From NCBI RefSeq assembly GCF_000280905.1, contig NZ_ALAP01000046.1, forward strand, positions 1 to 64,000: DNA of 64,000 bases. The letters run 5' to 3'. Positions 41,508-50,480 of this stretch are shown in pieces. The translations under genes were made by a program, and so were the position numbers. The notes under the pieces are model-generated. The model saw only the letters and a program-made list of their open reading frames with translations, searched no databases and was not told where the DNA came from. Origin of the DNA: Streptomyces sp. AA1529. Its GTDB lineage: Bacteria; Actinomycetota; Actinomycetes; Streptomycetales; Streptomycetaceae. Each line of letters opens with the position of its first letter. Within the stretch, counting starts at the first letter, position 1.

Positions 41508-41691
41508 AGCTGCGGCTGTGCACTCCATGGGTCGGCGGCGTTCCGCTGTCCGGCGCCCCGGGAAGCGGGAAGAGGAGGGCCGGAGTCCTCCGTCCTGCCG
41601 GATCTCCGGCAGCTGTACGGGAGGGCGCGCCGCTGCGCTGCGTGGCGCCGGCGGCGGCTTCTCACCGGGCTCGGAGTGTCCGCCCCCGGAG

Positions 41692-41724
41692 CCCCGGGAC
41701 GGTCCGGTCGGGCCGGTCCCGGGG
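41692..41724 (+). terminator. Hairpin terminator after senR
   Basis: CCCCGGGAC at 41692-41700 pairs perfectly with GTCCCGGGG at 41716-41724 around a 15-nt loop. It lies 185 bp after the stop of senR and just before the end of the convergent short-chain dehydrogenase gene, so it may work in both directions. No T-run follows, as is usual in Streptomyces. Confidence 0.55.
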
Positions 41725-41735
41725 TCCGCGTTCCG

Positions 41736-42710
41736 TCAACGCGGCTGTGAAGGGGAGCTTCCGGCGATGAGGGCAGCGGGGTCGATGCCGGTCAGCTCAC
41801 AGCTCGCGTCCCACAGCCGGGCCGCCACCGAGGTGTCGGAGAGGTGGTTCCACACCCGCTCGCTTCTCGGCTCGCCGCGCAGGCCGAAGACGCGCGGCCC
41901 CCATATGCGGTCTCCGCGCACGGCCGGGTCGAGCACTCCTCTGACGGCGGGCCACGCTCCGGCGTGCTTGCCCTGGACGAGGAGGGCCGCGGGGGCCGCG
42001 CGCAGCCGGGCGCCCGTGGTCCGCACGTGCACCGGCGGCCGGGACGGGGTGAGGGAGTCCAGCGCTCCCCCGGGATGGACGACCACGCTCTGCACCGTGC
42101 TGTCGACGGCGCGCAGACGGCGGTCGAGTTCGAGGCCGAAGTACATCTGCGCCAGTTTCGACCGTCCGTAGGTGCGCTTGGGCCGGTAGTCCGTCCGGGA
42201 CTGCAGGTCGTCGAGGTCGAGCCGCTCCGACTTCGCGGCGAAGCTGCCCACCGTCACCACACGGGCCGACGGCGCGGCCGACAGCAGCGGCATCAGCCAG
42301 CGCGTCAACGTGAAGTGTCCCAGGTGGTTCGTGCCGAACATGAGCTCGTGACCGTCTTCGGTCGTGCTGCGCGGCGGATCGTCGAGCGCGACACCGGCGT
42401 TGTGGACCACCGCGTCGAGCCGCTCCACTCCCAGCGATTCCACCACTGAGCGCAGCGACGAGAGGTCCGCGAGGTCGAGCGGCACCGCCCGCACGTGCGC
42501 ATCGGCGACACGTGCACGTATCGAGGCCATGGCGGCCTCGGCTTTCGCCGGATTCCGGCTGCCCAGTACGACGGTCGCTCCGGTCGCCGACAACTGCTCC
42601 GCGACGAAGCAGCCGATGCCGGCGTTGCCGCCGGTGACCAGGAAGACGCTGCTGTCCGCGCGCGGGAGCCGATGGACGTTCCAAGGCGAGGTGGCGGCTG
42701 CGGACGACAT
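41736..42710 (-). CDS. Short-chain dehydrogenase/reductase (protochlorophyllide-reductase-like)
   Basis: ATG 42710 with GAGGAG about 11 nt upstream; the longer frame is rejected. The 324-residue enzyme has the Rossmann motif LVTGGNAGIGCFVAEQL near residue 22, NHLGHF, the catalytic Ser region VVTVGSFAA and the YxxxK pair in YGRSKLAQ. A longer C-terminal part resembles light-dependent protochlorophyllide reductase-like SDRs of actinobacteria. It oxidises or reduces a carbonyl/alcohol with NAD(P)H; the substrate is unknown. It stands alone between the sen system and two membrane-protein genes. Confidence 0.85.
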   Translation of the reverse strand: MSSAAATSPWNVHRLPRADSSVFLVTGGNAGIGCFVAEQLSATGATVVLGSRNPAKAEAAMASIRARVADAHVRAVPLDLADLSSLRSVVESLGVERLDAVVHNAGVALDDPPRSTTEDGHELMFGTNHLGHFTLTRWLMPLLSAAPSARVVTVGSFAAKSERLDLDDLQSRTDYRPKRTYGRSKLAQMYFGLELDRRLRAVDSTVQSVVVHPGGALDSLTPSRPPVHVRTTGARLRAAPAALLVQGKHAGAWPAVRGVLDPAVRGDRIWGPRVFGLRGEPRSERVWNHLSDTSVAARLWDASCELTGIDPAALIAGSSPSQPR

Positions 42711-42968
42711 GGCGGGAGGCTCCTCTGCATTCCGGGCGGGCGACTGCACTGCTGCTGCGGCTGTGTGCCGGGCGACGTGGCATCCACTTTTCCAGTGGCC
42801 ACCGACACCTCGCCTACGGATCACCGACAGCTCTGCCGCCGGCGGACGGAGGCGCTGGAAGGCGTCGCCGCGCGTCGGGGGCATCGGACGGAGCGGCCGG
42901 CCTTCGGACAGGGGTCGTGCGCGGGCGGTACGGCGGCGGGTCGCGGAGGCATCGCCGCGTCCCGTCCG

Positions 42969-43538
42969 CTAGGGCAGCCAGGATTCCCGCTCCGAGGAGC
43001 ACGTCTCCCAAAGGCCGCTGCTGTTCTCCTCTGCGGCCGTGTACGCGCGTCGCCGTGCGGTGGCCGCCCAGGTGCAGGCCCCCGCGGCCAAGGTGAGTGA
43101 GGCGACGTCCTCCAGCGCCGCCGCCACGCAGTCCCTGCCCGCCTGCCGGTCGCGCACGGTTCGCCAGCGTTCTCCGGCGTATCCGGCCGCGACAGCCGCG
43201 GCGGCCCCCGCCGCGGCCCCGGCCGCCGTCGGCCGCTTCGCGGTGCGGCTGTTCGCGAGGACTCCCCCGGTCACCGCTCCGAGGGCGACCCGGGGAGCCA
43301 GGCCGCCGGGAGAGAGCCGGTCGGGGGTGCGTGGCGACTTGTCGGTCACGAATTCGGCCGCCGCACCTGCCAGAGCGACAGCCCGTACCCCTGGACGAGC
43401 GAGCCGGGCCGCCCAGGAGCCCGAGGGGAGGACCGCCGGCGCCGCGCACACCAACACCGTCACGCCGGAAGTGGAACGCAGACCCGTGGCCGCACCGATC
43501 AGACCGGCCCGGATCAGCGCGGGGAGCGGCGGGCTCAT
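42969..43538 (-). CDS. DUF4126-like membrane protein
   Basis: A 189-residue Ala/Gly-rich protein with about four hydrophobic segments. The N-terminus (ALIRAGLIGAATGLRSTSGV) and the ADKxP-like TDKSPRTPDRL match the DUF4126 family of unknown function. Its ATG at 43538 overlaps the end of the upstream membrane-protein gene by 4 bp, so they are coupled. The last 50 residues are polar. No role can be given from context. The gap to the SDR gene (42711-42968) shows nothing else. Confidence 0.7.
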   Translation of the reverse strand: MSPPLPALIRAGLIGAATGLRSTSGVTVLVCAAPAVLPSGSWAARLARPGVRAVALAGAAAEFVTDKSPRTPDRLSPGGLAPRVALGAVTGGVLANSRTAKRPTAAGAAAGAAAAVAAGYAGERWRTVRDRQAGRDCVAAALEDVASLTLAAGACTWAATARRRAYTAAEENSSGLWETCSSERESWLP

Positions 43539-43999
43539 CGTCCCCGCTCCCGGGGGTCGAGGACTCCGCAGGTGGTGAGGCCGTGGATGAGGTGCGGTAT
43601 GGCCTCGGCAGCCGAGTCACGGGCCGACCCGGTACGTGGGTCGCCGATGCCCAGGCAGGCCGGGGGAAGGTCGGCGGCGGCCATGGCCGGCGCTCCGGCG
43701 AGCAGGCCGCCGCCCCAGGCGGGCGGCCGGATGCCGACTCCGCGGGCCGGCGACCCCAGCGCCCCGGTAGGGGTGCCTGCCGGGATGCCGGACAGGGCTC
43801 CCAGGCCGGAGAGTCTGTTGTCCCGGCCGGCGTCCCCGGCGACCGGGCGCCCGATTGTGGCGCCGATCTCGTCCACCAGTGCGGCGGGGATCGTGCCGGC
43901 TGACCTGCCGCGCAGGGCCATGTCCGCGCAGGTCACGGCGTCGAGTGCGGTGGTGCCGACCGCACCGGCGGCGCAGCCGCGCGCGATGCTGCCCATCAT
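43535..43999 (-). CDS. Small Ala/Gly-rich membrane protein, function unknown
   Basis: ATG 43999 (next to a second Met) starts a 154-residue protein; the 92 Arg-rich codons upstream in the same frame are not coding-like. It has a hydrophobic N-terminal stretch (GCAAGAVGTTALDAVTCADM) and further Gly/Ala-rich segments (WGGGLLAGAPAMAAADLPP), so it is likely membrane-associated. It overlaps the DUF4126-like gene by 4 bp and probably works with it. No family recognised. Confidence 0.6.
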   Translation of the reverse strand: MMGSIARGCAAGAVGTTALDAVTCADMALRGRSAGTIPAALVDEIGATIGRPVAGDAGRDNRLSGLGALSGIPAGTPTGALGSPARGVGIRPPAWGGGLLAGAPAMAAADLPPACLGIGDPRTGSARDSAAEAIPHLIHGLTTCGVLDPRERGR

Positions 44000-44566
44000 G
44001 GGCCGCGGGGTTCCCCGGGCTCGGAGCCGAAAACCTGGCTCCGGAGCAGCCTGCCTCGTCGGCGGTGCACGGGCAGCGGTGCAGCCCGGTATCCGGCTGC
44101 CGTCGCGTCGCCGGTTCTCCTCGGCGTCCGCGGGCGACCGAGGTCGCGGACGGCATCGGTGCCGGCGTCGTCGAGGGCCGGTCGGCCCGCGCCTCGGTGG
44201 CGAAGACCGCCTCTCGGAGCGCCGGCCGGTACTCATCGCCCGGCATGCGCACGCTCGTTCGGAGGCACCGTGCACAGATTGATCATCTACAGGTATTCTG
44301 CGACCGGCTCGGCCAGTTGAGGCGGCGCGGCCGGTGACGGTCGACGTACGTCCCTCCCGGCCTTCCTGTCCGTCCCGGCAGGGCGGAACTGCGTGCCTGT
44401 GGACTGTGTCGTCTTCTCCTGGATGAGAGGTGCTGATGGCTCACCGAGAGTCGCCCGGAAGCGGAAGTTCCCTCTCCCGTCTGCCGGATGTCCAGCCTCC
44501 CGGCCGCCACTTCCCCGTCCTCCCCTTGCACGACGTGCGCACCCCCTTTCCGAACCCGGAGCCGAT
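44000..44566. other. Gap before cluster C with no supported gene
   Basis: A short minus-strand frame starting at 44252 has about 30 coding-like codons (MRMPGDEYRPALREAVFATE) and then loses sense, so it may be a gene stub. The right half must contain the promoter of the P450 gene at 44567. No RNA gene, repeat or IS was seen. Confidence 0.3.
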
Positions 44567-46015
44567 ATGACCGCCCCCAGTTCCGACCCCGCCCCCCACG
44601 CGCCGGGGACTCCGCCTCCCGGCTGCCCCGCCCACGCCGGGGGCCAGCCCGTCGGACGGCGGCTGTACACCGAAGATGCCATCCGCAATCCCAGGGCCGT
44701 GTACGAGGAGCTGCGCGAGCAGCACGGCGCGGTGGCCCCGGTGCTGTTGCACGGCGATCTTCCGGCCTGGCTGGTGCTGGGGTACCGGGAGAACCTCAAG
44801 GCGTTGCAGACCCCTTCGGTGTTCTCGCGCGATTCGCGGTACTGGCGGGACATGGAGGAGGGGCGCGTACCGTCCGACCACCCGCTCATTCCGATCACCG
44901 CCTGGCAGCCGCTGTGCGTGTTCGTGGACGGAGAGAAGCACAGGCGGTTGCGGGGGGCGGTGACCGAGAGCCTGGACGCCTTCGAGTCGCGCGGTATCCG
45001 GCTCCATGTCACCCAGCACACCGACCGATTGGTGGACGAGTTCGCCGAAGCGGGTCAGGCCGATCTGGTGGGCCAGTTCGCGGCACAGTTGCCGCTGCGC
45101 GTGATGACCCAGCTGTACGGCATGTCGGACGAGCACGGCGGCGAGTACGGACCCGCGTTCATCGAGGCCGTGCAGGACGCTCTGCGGGGTACCGCGACAT
45201 CGGCAGCCAGCAACGATTTCGTCACCCGCACACTCGACGACCTGGTGGCCCGCAAGCAGGACACACCCGCTCATGATCTGCCGTCCATGCTGCTGGCCCA
45301 TCCGGCCGGGCTCTCCACGGACGAGGTCCGCGAGCACCTGCGGCTGATCCTCACGGCCGCGAACGAGACCACGGTCAACCTCCTCGCCAACACGTTGCAC
45401 ATGGTGCTGACCGACTCGCGCTTCCGCGCCGACCTGGCCGGGGGGCATATGACACTGCCGGACGGGCTCGAGCAAGTGATGTGGGACGAGCCGCCGATGA
45501 TGACCCTGCTGGGGCGGTGGGCCGCGAGGGACACGGCTCTGGGAGAGCAGCGCATCCGTGCGGGCGACCTGCTGCTGCTCGGGCTGGCGGCCGGCAACGT
45601 GGACTCCGCGGTCCGGGACGAGGACACGCCCGTCATCGGCAACCGTTCGCACCTGGCCTTCAGCCGGGGGCCGCACGAGTGCCCCGGTCAGCAGATCGCG
45701 CGAGCCATCGCGGAGAGCGCGATCGACGCCCTGCTGCGACGGCTGCCCGACCTGCGGCTGGCCGTCCCCGAGGAGGAGCTTCGGTGGTCGTCGGCACTGA
45801 TGTACCGGAACCTGGCCGCGCTGCCGGTCGAGTTCAGCCCGGTGTCACGCAAGCTTCCGGTGCTGGACGCCGATGCCGCGGGGACGCTGCGGGCCAAGCT
45901 GCCGAGCGCGGTGGCAGCAGCACCCGCGGCGCAGGGACCGGGAGCGGGTGCCGGAGGCCCGGCTGCCGGCAGGAAGAGAGCTCCGTGGTGGAAGCCATGG
46001 GCGCACCAGAGCTGA
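44567..46015 (+). CDS. Cytochrome P450 lacking the ExxR motif (CYP157-like)
   Basis: ATG 44567 with GGAG 8 nt upstream; 482 residues. The haem loop FSRGPHECPG (Cys near 372) and an I-helix TAANETT are normal. The K-helix, where ExxR should stand, reads LEQVMWDEPP near residue 302, so the Arg is absent. CYP157 enzymes of Streptomyces are known to lack ExxR and carry EQxxW instead, so this is probably a CYP157 relative. A Pro/Ala/Gly-rich tail of about 60 residues ends it. It lies 107 bp before the A-PCP-reductase gene and probably oxidises that enzyme's product or its carrier-bound substrate. Confidence 0.88.
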   Translation: MTAPSSDPAPHAPGTPPPGCPAHAGGQPVGRRLYTEDAIRNPRAVYEELREQHGAVAPVLLHGDLPAWLVLGYRENLKALQTPSVFSRDSRYWRDMEEGRVPSDHPLIPITAWQPLCVFVDGEKHRRLRGAVTESLDAFESRGIRLHVTQHTDRLVDEFAEAGQADLVGQFAAQLPLRVMTQLYGMSDEHGGEYGPAFIEAVQDALRGTATSAASNDFVTRTLDDLVARKQDTPAHDLPSMLLAHPAGLSTDEVREHLRLILTAANETTVNLLANTLHMVLTDSRFRADLAGGHMTLPDGLEQVMWDEPPMMTLLGRWAARDTALGEQRIRAGDLLLLGLAAGNVDSAVRDEDTPVIGNRSHLAFSRGPHECPGQQIARAIAESAIDALLRRLPDLRLAVPEEELRWSSALMYRNLAALPVEFSPVSRKLPVLDADAAGTLRAKLPSAVAAAPAAQGPGAGAGGPAAGRKRAPWWKPWAHQS

Positions 46016-46122
46016 GGACGCAGGCGGTGGCACGTCGGCGCGGTGGGGCCCGGTCGGTGTTACCGGGCGATTGCAAGGCCACGAAGTAGGCCCTTCCGCC
46101 TGCCCTCTTCCGTCTGGAGCCG

Positions 46123-49100
46123 ATGTTGGACACGAGTACGCCCGCCACTTCCCTCCCCCTCCCTTCTCTGGCCACGGCCCTGGCTGAGCGCATAGCCCGG
46201 AATCCGGATCTGACCGCAGTCGAGGACGGCTCCGAGAGCCTGACCTATGGCGAACTCGGAGTGCTCGCGGGGCGGGTGGCCGCTGCCCTCACCGCGTGCG
46301 GCATCGCGGCAGGCGATGCCGTGGGCATGCTGGGCGTACGCTCCTGGCAGGCCACGGTCACGGCAGCGGGCATCCTGGGCGCGGGAGCGGTGTGCGTACC
46401 GGTCGATGCCGACTATCCGTCCGCTCGCGCCTCCGAGATGCTCGGCGACGCCGGCGTCCGCCTGGCCGTCACCCTCCCGGGACACGCACCGCTCCCGCCG
46501 GAAGCCGGCGGACGTTTCGTGGAGTGGTACCGCTACGGGGAACTGGTGCGCAGCGGGACCGCGGGCCCCTTCCCCGCTCTGCCCGGCTCGGGGCGCAGGA
46601 GCGGGGAAGCCGCCTACGTCCTGTACACCTCCGGCACGACCGGCCGTCCCAAGCCGGTGCTCTTCCCGCACCGGGCCGTGGCCCGGCTGGCCATGGGTCC
46701 GGCGCCGTGGGCAGCGGGGGCGGGGCCGGGGGCGAAGGTGCTCCAGACGTTCGGGCTCTCCTTCGACGGCTCGCTCTTCGAGACCTGGACGACGCTGGTC
46801 AATGGCGGCTGCCTGGTGGTCGCCGACCGCCGGACCCTCCTGGACACCGAGGCGCTGTACGGGACCGTGCGTCAGAAAAGCATCACCCATGCCTTCCTGA
46901 CGACCAGCCTCTTCCACCACACCGCGCGCTCGCGGCCGGACGCCTTCGCGCCGCTGGAGATGCTGCTGATGGGCGGGGAGGCCATGGACCCGGCCCTCAC
47001 CCGTGCGGTGTGCGATGCCGGACGTCCACGTCACCTGATCAACGGTTACGGGCCGACCGAGGGCGGCATCATGGCCACTGCGCACGACGTGCCGCGGCCG
47101 CCGGACGATGCCGCCCAGGTACCGATCGGGCGTCCGGTGGCGGGCAGCACCGTCCTGCTGCTCCGCCCGGACGGTACGCCGGCGGACCCCGGCGACGAGG
47201 GCGAAATACACATAGGCGGCCCCGGGGTGGCCCTCGGCTACCTCAACCGGCCCGAGGAGACGGCTGCGGCTTTCGTCGCCCACGGTTCCGGCGGCTCCGC
47301 GGAGTTGCCGGGTCAGCTCTACCGCACGGGCGATCGAGCCCGGTGGGCGGGCGACGGACTGCTGGAGTTCCTTGGGCGCACGGACCGGCAGGTGAAGGTC
47401 CGGGGCTTTCGTGTGGAGCTGGACGCCGTCGAGGCGCAACTGCGCTCCCTTCCGGGGGTGGCCGAGGCCGCAGTCGTCGTGCGGACGAACGACGCGATAG
47501 GAAAAGGGCTGAGTGCCTTCGTCACCCCCGCGCGCGGAGACCGGCCCCCCGAGCCGGGAAGCCTGCGCGCGGAGGCCGGCACCCGGCTGCCCGCACACGC
47601 CGTTCCGGCCCCGATCACCGTGCTCGACCGCCTCCCCCTGACCCGCAACGGCAAGATCGACTACACCGCGCTCGCCCGCTCCGCCGACGGCGTGGAGGCG
47701 CCCGCACAGGCGAACGCGGACGCACAGGATCCGCTGGCCGGCATCTGGGCCGATGTCCTGGGCATGCCGGTCACCGGAGCGACGGACTTCTTCGCCGCGG
47801 GCGGGAACTCCCTCCTGGCCGCCCAAACCGTCACCCGCACGCTCACGGCCCACGCGCTGCCCGCTTCGCGGTTCGACCCGCTGCTCCGGCAGTTGCTCAC
47901 GGCACCCACCCTGACCGCCTACCGCGCAGCCGTGCACGCGGCACCCGCCGCGCCTGCGGCAGCGGCTCTCGCGCACTTCGAGGAGGACGCGCAGCTGGTT
48001 CTCCCCCCGCGCTCCCCCGACTCCCAGCGCGCACGGCCGACGCTCCCGCTCGGCACAAGAGGAGGTGAGGTGCTGCTGACCGGCGCCACCGGATTTCTCG
48101 GTGCCTTCCTGCTGGACCGGCTGGTGCGCACCACGAACGTGACGGTGCGCTGTCTGGTGCGTGCCTCCGACGAGGACAAGGCGCTGCGCCGTATCGAAGA
48201 CGCCGCCCGCAGGTATCTGCTCCCGCAACCACCGGCGGACCGCCTCCGCGCGGTGCCCGCCGACCTGTCGCAGCCGGATCTGGGACTTCCCCCGGGCGTG
48301 GCGGAACATCTCGCGAACTCCGTCGACCTCGTGCTCCACAACGCCGCACACGTCAACTTTCTCTATCCCTACGCACAGTTGCGGAACACCAATGTGAGAG
48401 CTGTGCGCGCCCTCGTCGACCTGGCCGCGGCCCGGAGGGTGCCGCTGCACTACGTCTCCACGACCGCGGTCTTCGCCGGAAGCGGTGTCGGCGGCGTACC
48501 GGAGGTGGACGAGTCCACACCGCTGAGCCATCCCGAACTGCTGAGCATGGGGTACCCGGAGTCGAAGTGGGTGGCGGAGCGGATGCTGGCGCAGGCAGCC
48601 GCCCAAGGGCTGCCGGTGACGATCCACCGGCCTTACGAGATCACGGGGGACAGCCGCACCGGAGCCTGGAACACCACGACCGCCATCTGTGCCGTCGTCG
48701 ATGCCGTCGCCCGGCTGGGGGCCGTCCCCGAAGTGCCGCTGCCGCTGGATCTGGTGCCTGTCGACCATGTGGCGAGCGCGATCACCCGCATAGCCATGCA
48801 ACTGCCGCACCTGGGCGGCGCCGTGCACCTGACCAACCCCCGGCCCGCCATGCTCGCGGACATGGCCGAGCGGATGCGGGCTGCCGGCCACACGGTGCGG
48901 ACGGTGCCCTACGGCGAATGGGTCGACATGCTGGGCGAGCATGTCCGCGACCATCCCGCGGCCCCGATCGCGCCCTTCCTGCCGCTGTTCGTCACTCCCG
49001 CCCGGGGCGCGGACTTCTCGGTCAAAGAGATGTACTTCGACAGCGTCTTCCCTGAGATCCACCGGACTCGTACCGACGAGATCTGGCCTGACTGGGCCCG

Positions 49101-49233
49101 TTCCTGCCCGCCTGTGGACGCGGCGCTGCTCGACCTGTATCTGGCCTGTCTCCGCGGAGACGGGCTGCTCCAGTCGGTCGCGGTGTCCGCGAAGGGCCCC
49201 GATGCGGAAGCGGCCCCCGCTTCGGGGCCGTAG
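46123..49233 (+). CDS. One-module NRPS: adenylation - PCP - thioester reductase (A-T-R)
   Basis: A 1036-residue enzyme, ATG 46123 after CTGGAGC. The adenylation domain (about 10-525) has LYTSGTTGRPKP, NGYGPTEG, RTGDRARW and the A10 motif RNGKIDY. The carrier domain has FFAAGGNSLLAAQ (Ser near 562). The NAD(P)H reductase domain (about 650-1000) has LLTGATGFLGAFLLDRL and the catalytic YPESK. It should activate an amino acid, tether it and release it as an aldehyde or alcohol. Hand-aligned pocket residues D-G-F-S-L-G-G-I-M are of the hydrophobic (Val/Ile/Leu-like) kind. There is no condensation domain. Paired with the P450 upstream. Confidence 0.92.
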   Translation: MLDTSTPATSLPLPSLATALAERIARNPDLTAVEDGSESLTYGELGVLAGRVAAALTACGIAAGDAVGMLGVRSWQATVTAAGILGAGAVCVPVDADYPSARASEMLGDAGVRLAVTLPGHAPLPPEAGGRFVEWYRYGELVRSGTAGPFPALPGSGRRSGEAAYVLYTSGTTGRPKPVLFPHRAVARLAMGPAPWAAGAGPGAKVLQTFGLSFDGSLFETWTTLVNGGCLVVADRRTLLDTEALYGTVRQKSITHAFLTTSLFHHTARSRPDAFAPLEMLLMGGEAMDPALTRAVCDAGRPRHLINGYGPTEGGIMATAHDVPRPPDDAAQVPIGRPVAGSTVLLLRPDGTPADPGDEGEIHIGGPGVALGYLNRPEETAAAFVAHGSGGSAELPGQLYRTGDRARWAGDGLLEFLGRTDRQVKVRGFRVELDAVEAQLRSLPGVAEAAVVVRTNDAIGKGLSAFVTPARGDRPPEPGSLRAEAGTRLPAHAVPAPITVLDRLPLTRNGKIDYTALARSADGVEAPAQANADAQDPLAGIWADVLGMPVTGATDFFAAGGNSLLAAQTVTRTLTAHALPASRFDPLLRQLLTAPTLTAYRAAVHAAPAAPAAAALAHFEEDAQLVLPPRSPDSQRARPTLPLGTRGGEVLLTGATGFLGAFLLDRLVRTTNVTVRCLVRASDEDKALRRIEDAARRYLLPQPPADRLRAVPADLSQPDLGLPPGVAEHLANSVDLVLHNAAHVNFLYPYAQLRNTNVRAVRALVDLAAARRVPLHYVSTTAVFAGSGVGGVPEVDESTPLSHPELLSMGYPESKWVAERMLAQAAAQGLPVTIHRPYEITGDSRTGAWNTTTAICAVVDAVARLGAVPEVPLPLDLVPVDHVASAITRIAMQLPHLGGAVHLTNPRPAMLADMAERMRAAGHTVRTVPYGEWVDMLGEHVRDHPAAPIAPFLPLFVTPARGADFSVKEMYFDSVFPEIHRTRTDEIWPDWARSCPPVDAALLDLYLACLRGDGLLQSVAVSAKGPDAEAAPASGP

Positions 49234-49418
49234 CCCTGGCACGGAGAGTTGCCGCTCCGCCGGTGCCCGGAGGGGCGGGCCTCCTCGCGGGCACCCGGCT
49301 CCTCCGTGCCCGGACTGCCGGAGAGGATCCACGGTCGGCAGCACTCCGCTCGGCAGCCGTGACCGCGGAAACTCCCTGGCGGTCCGCCCGCCCGGGATGC
49401 CAGGCTGAAGCGTGCCGG

Positions 49419-49494
49419 AGGGGTGTAGCTCAGCGGCCAGAGCGCCGGTCTCCAAAACCGGATGCCGCAGGTTCGACTCCTGCCACCCCTGCCA
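49419..49494 (+). tRNA. tRNA-Trp (anticodon CCA)
   Basis: A 76-nt cloverleaf can be folded by hand. The acceptor stem AGGGGTG pairs with CACCCCT and the D arm is GCTC/GAGC. The anticodon stem CCGGT/ACCGG holds loop CTCCAAA (anticodon CCA), and the T arm is GCAGG-TTCGACT-CCTGC. The CCA end is encoded (49492-49494). It lies between the A-T-R gene and the exonuclease gene. In many actinobacteria tRNA-Trp sits just before secE, which is not here, so this may be an extra copy. Confidence 0.93.
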
Positions 49495-49618
49495 CCACGT
49501 CCTTGCCACGGGCCGGTTCCCCGGCGACGGGGCCTGCGGCAAGGGGCTGCCGTGTCGTGACACGCTCGGCGCGCCGCGGTAGCGGTGGTCCGGAGATGAT
49601 CGGGCAGGATGCCGCGGG

Positions 49619-50293
49619 ATGGGAAGCCTGATCGGGAATCTGCGCGGCACGACCTTCGTGGTGATCGACTTCGAGGCGCTCACTCCGGCGGGGCGTCCGG
49701 CCGAGCCCACCGAGGTCGCGGCTCTCGCCCTGGTCGTCCGCGGAGGGCGGCTGGTGGAGGACGGCCGCTTCGCCTCCTTGATCCGGCCTCCGTCGGATGT
49801 GCCGGTCACGGCGCGGGACCTGGCCGGCGGCATGACCGAAGCCGCTCTGCGCAGCGCACCGCCGCCGGCCGAGGTCCTCGCCGGACTCGAGCGGCGCCTG
49901 ACGTCGCCGCCCTACCGGCTCGTCGCCCAGCACGCCTCCACGGAGGCCGGGCTGATCGCGCGTCAGGCCCCGCACTGCCCCACCCTCGGCGCCGCCCCGA
50001 TGCTGGACACGCTCAGGCTGGCCAAGCGGGTACTGCGCGGCCTGTCCTCGTACGGGCTGGACGCGCTGCTGCGGCACTACGGCATGCCGCCGCCTCGCGG
50101 GCGGCACCGGGCGATGCCGGACGTGGAGGCGACCGCCGAGGTCTTCCGGCGGCTGCTGGCCGACGGAGCGCGGGCCGGTCACTGGTCCACACTCCTCGAC
50201 CTCGATGTCGCAGCCGGCCTGCGGCCGAAACCCGCCGCCACGGCCGCCGAGGACCTCCCCGTGCAGGGCGAACTGTTCGGCCCCGGCCACTGA
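49619..50293 (+). CDS. DnaQ-like 3'-5' exonuclease (DEDDh)
   Basis: A 224-residue protein with the three exonuclease motifs: Exo I VVIDFEALTP (metal Asp and Glu), Exo II in LVAQHASTEAGLI and Exo III HRAMPDVEATAEVF with the His-Asp of the DEDDh class. It has only the nuclease domain, so it is not a polymerase subunit by itself. It probably trims DNA or RNA 3' ends. It stands alone after the tRNA gene and ends before the terminator shared with the convergent ROK kinase. Substrate unknown. Confidence 0.83.
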   Translation: MGSLIGNLRGTTFVVIDFEALTPAGRPAEPTEVAALALVVRGGRLVEDGRFASLIRPPSDVPVTARDLAGGMTEAALRSAPPPAEVLAGLERRLTSPPYRLVAQHASTEAGLIARQAPHCPTLGAAPMLDTLRLAKRVLRGLSSYGLDALLRHYGMPPPRGRHRAMPDVEATAEVFRRLLADGARAGHWSTLLDLDVAAGLRPKPAATAAEDLPVQGELFGPGH

Positions 50294-50405
50294 CGCGGGC
50301 AGGCACACCGTTCTCGCGGTGCCGTTGCCGACGGCTGCGACCGGCCGCGACCGCACGGTCGGGCACGCCTTCCGCCCGGATCGGGCTCGCCGGGAGGACG
50401 CCGTC

Positions 50406-50461
50406 GGGCGCACCGGCGGTGCTGTCCGGTGCGCCCGCCGTCGGCTCCCGCGGGAGCCGAC
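50406..50461. terminator. Double-hairpin bidirectional terminator
   Basis: Two inverted repeats lie between convergent genes. GGGCGCACCGG (50406-50416) pairs with CCGGTGCGCCC (50426-50436), and the perfect palindrome GTCGGCTCCCG / CGGGAGCCGAC spans 50440-50461. The position between the exonuclease gene and the ROK kinase gene fits a two-way terminator. Confidence 0.7.
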
Positions 50462-50480
50462 GGGTCTCCGCCGTGCGGTC

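Noticed and set aside
44160..44252. Short minus-strand frame upstream of cluster C as a gene
   Set aside because: Only about 30 codons look coding and the frame then loses sense; no ribosome-binding site was seen.
44567..46015. Conservon (cvn) interpretation of the CYP157-like P450
   Set aside because: No cvnA-D genes (kinase-like, roadblock, DUF742, GTPase) lie near it; only the NRPS-reductase does.
46060..49833. Long minus-strand open frame (1257 codons) opposite the A-T-R gene
   Set aside because: It lies antisense to a gene with complete adenylation, PCP and reductase motifs, and its translation is Gly/Arg-rich low-complexity shadow.
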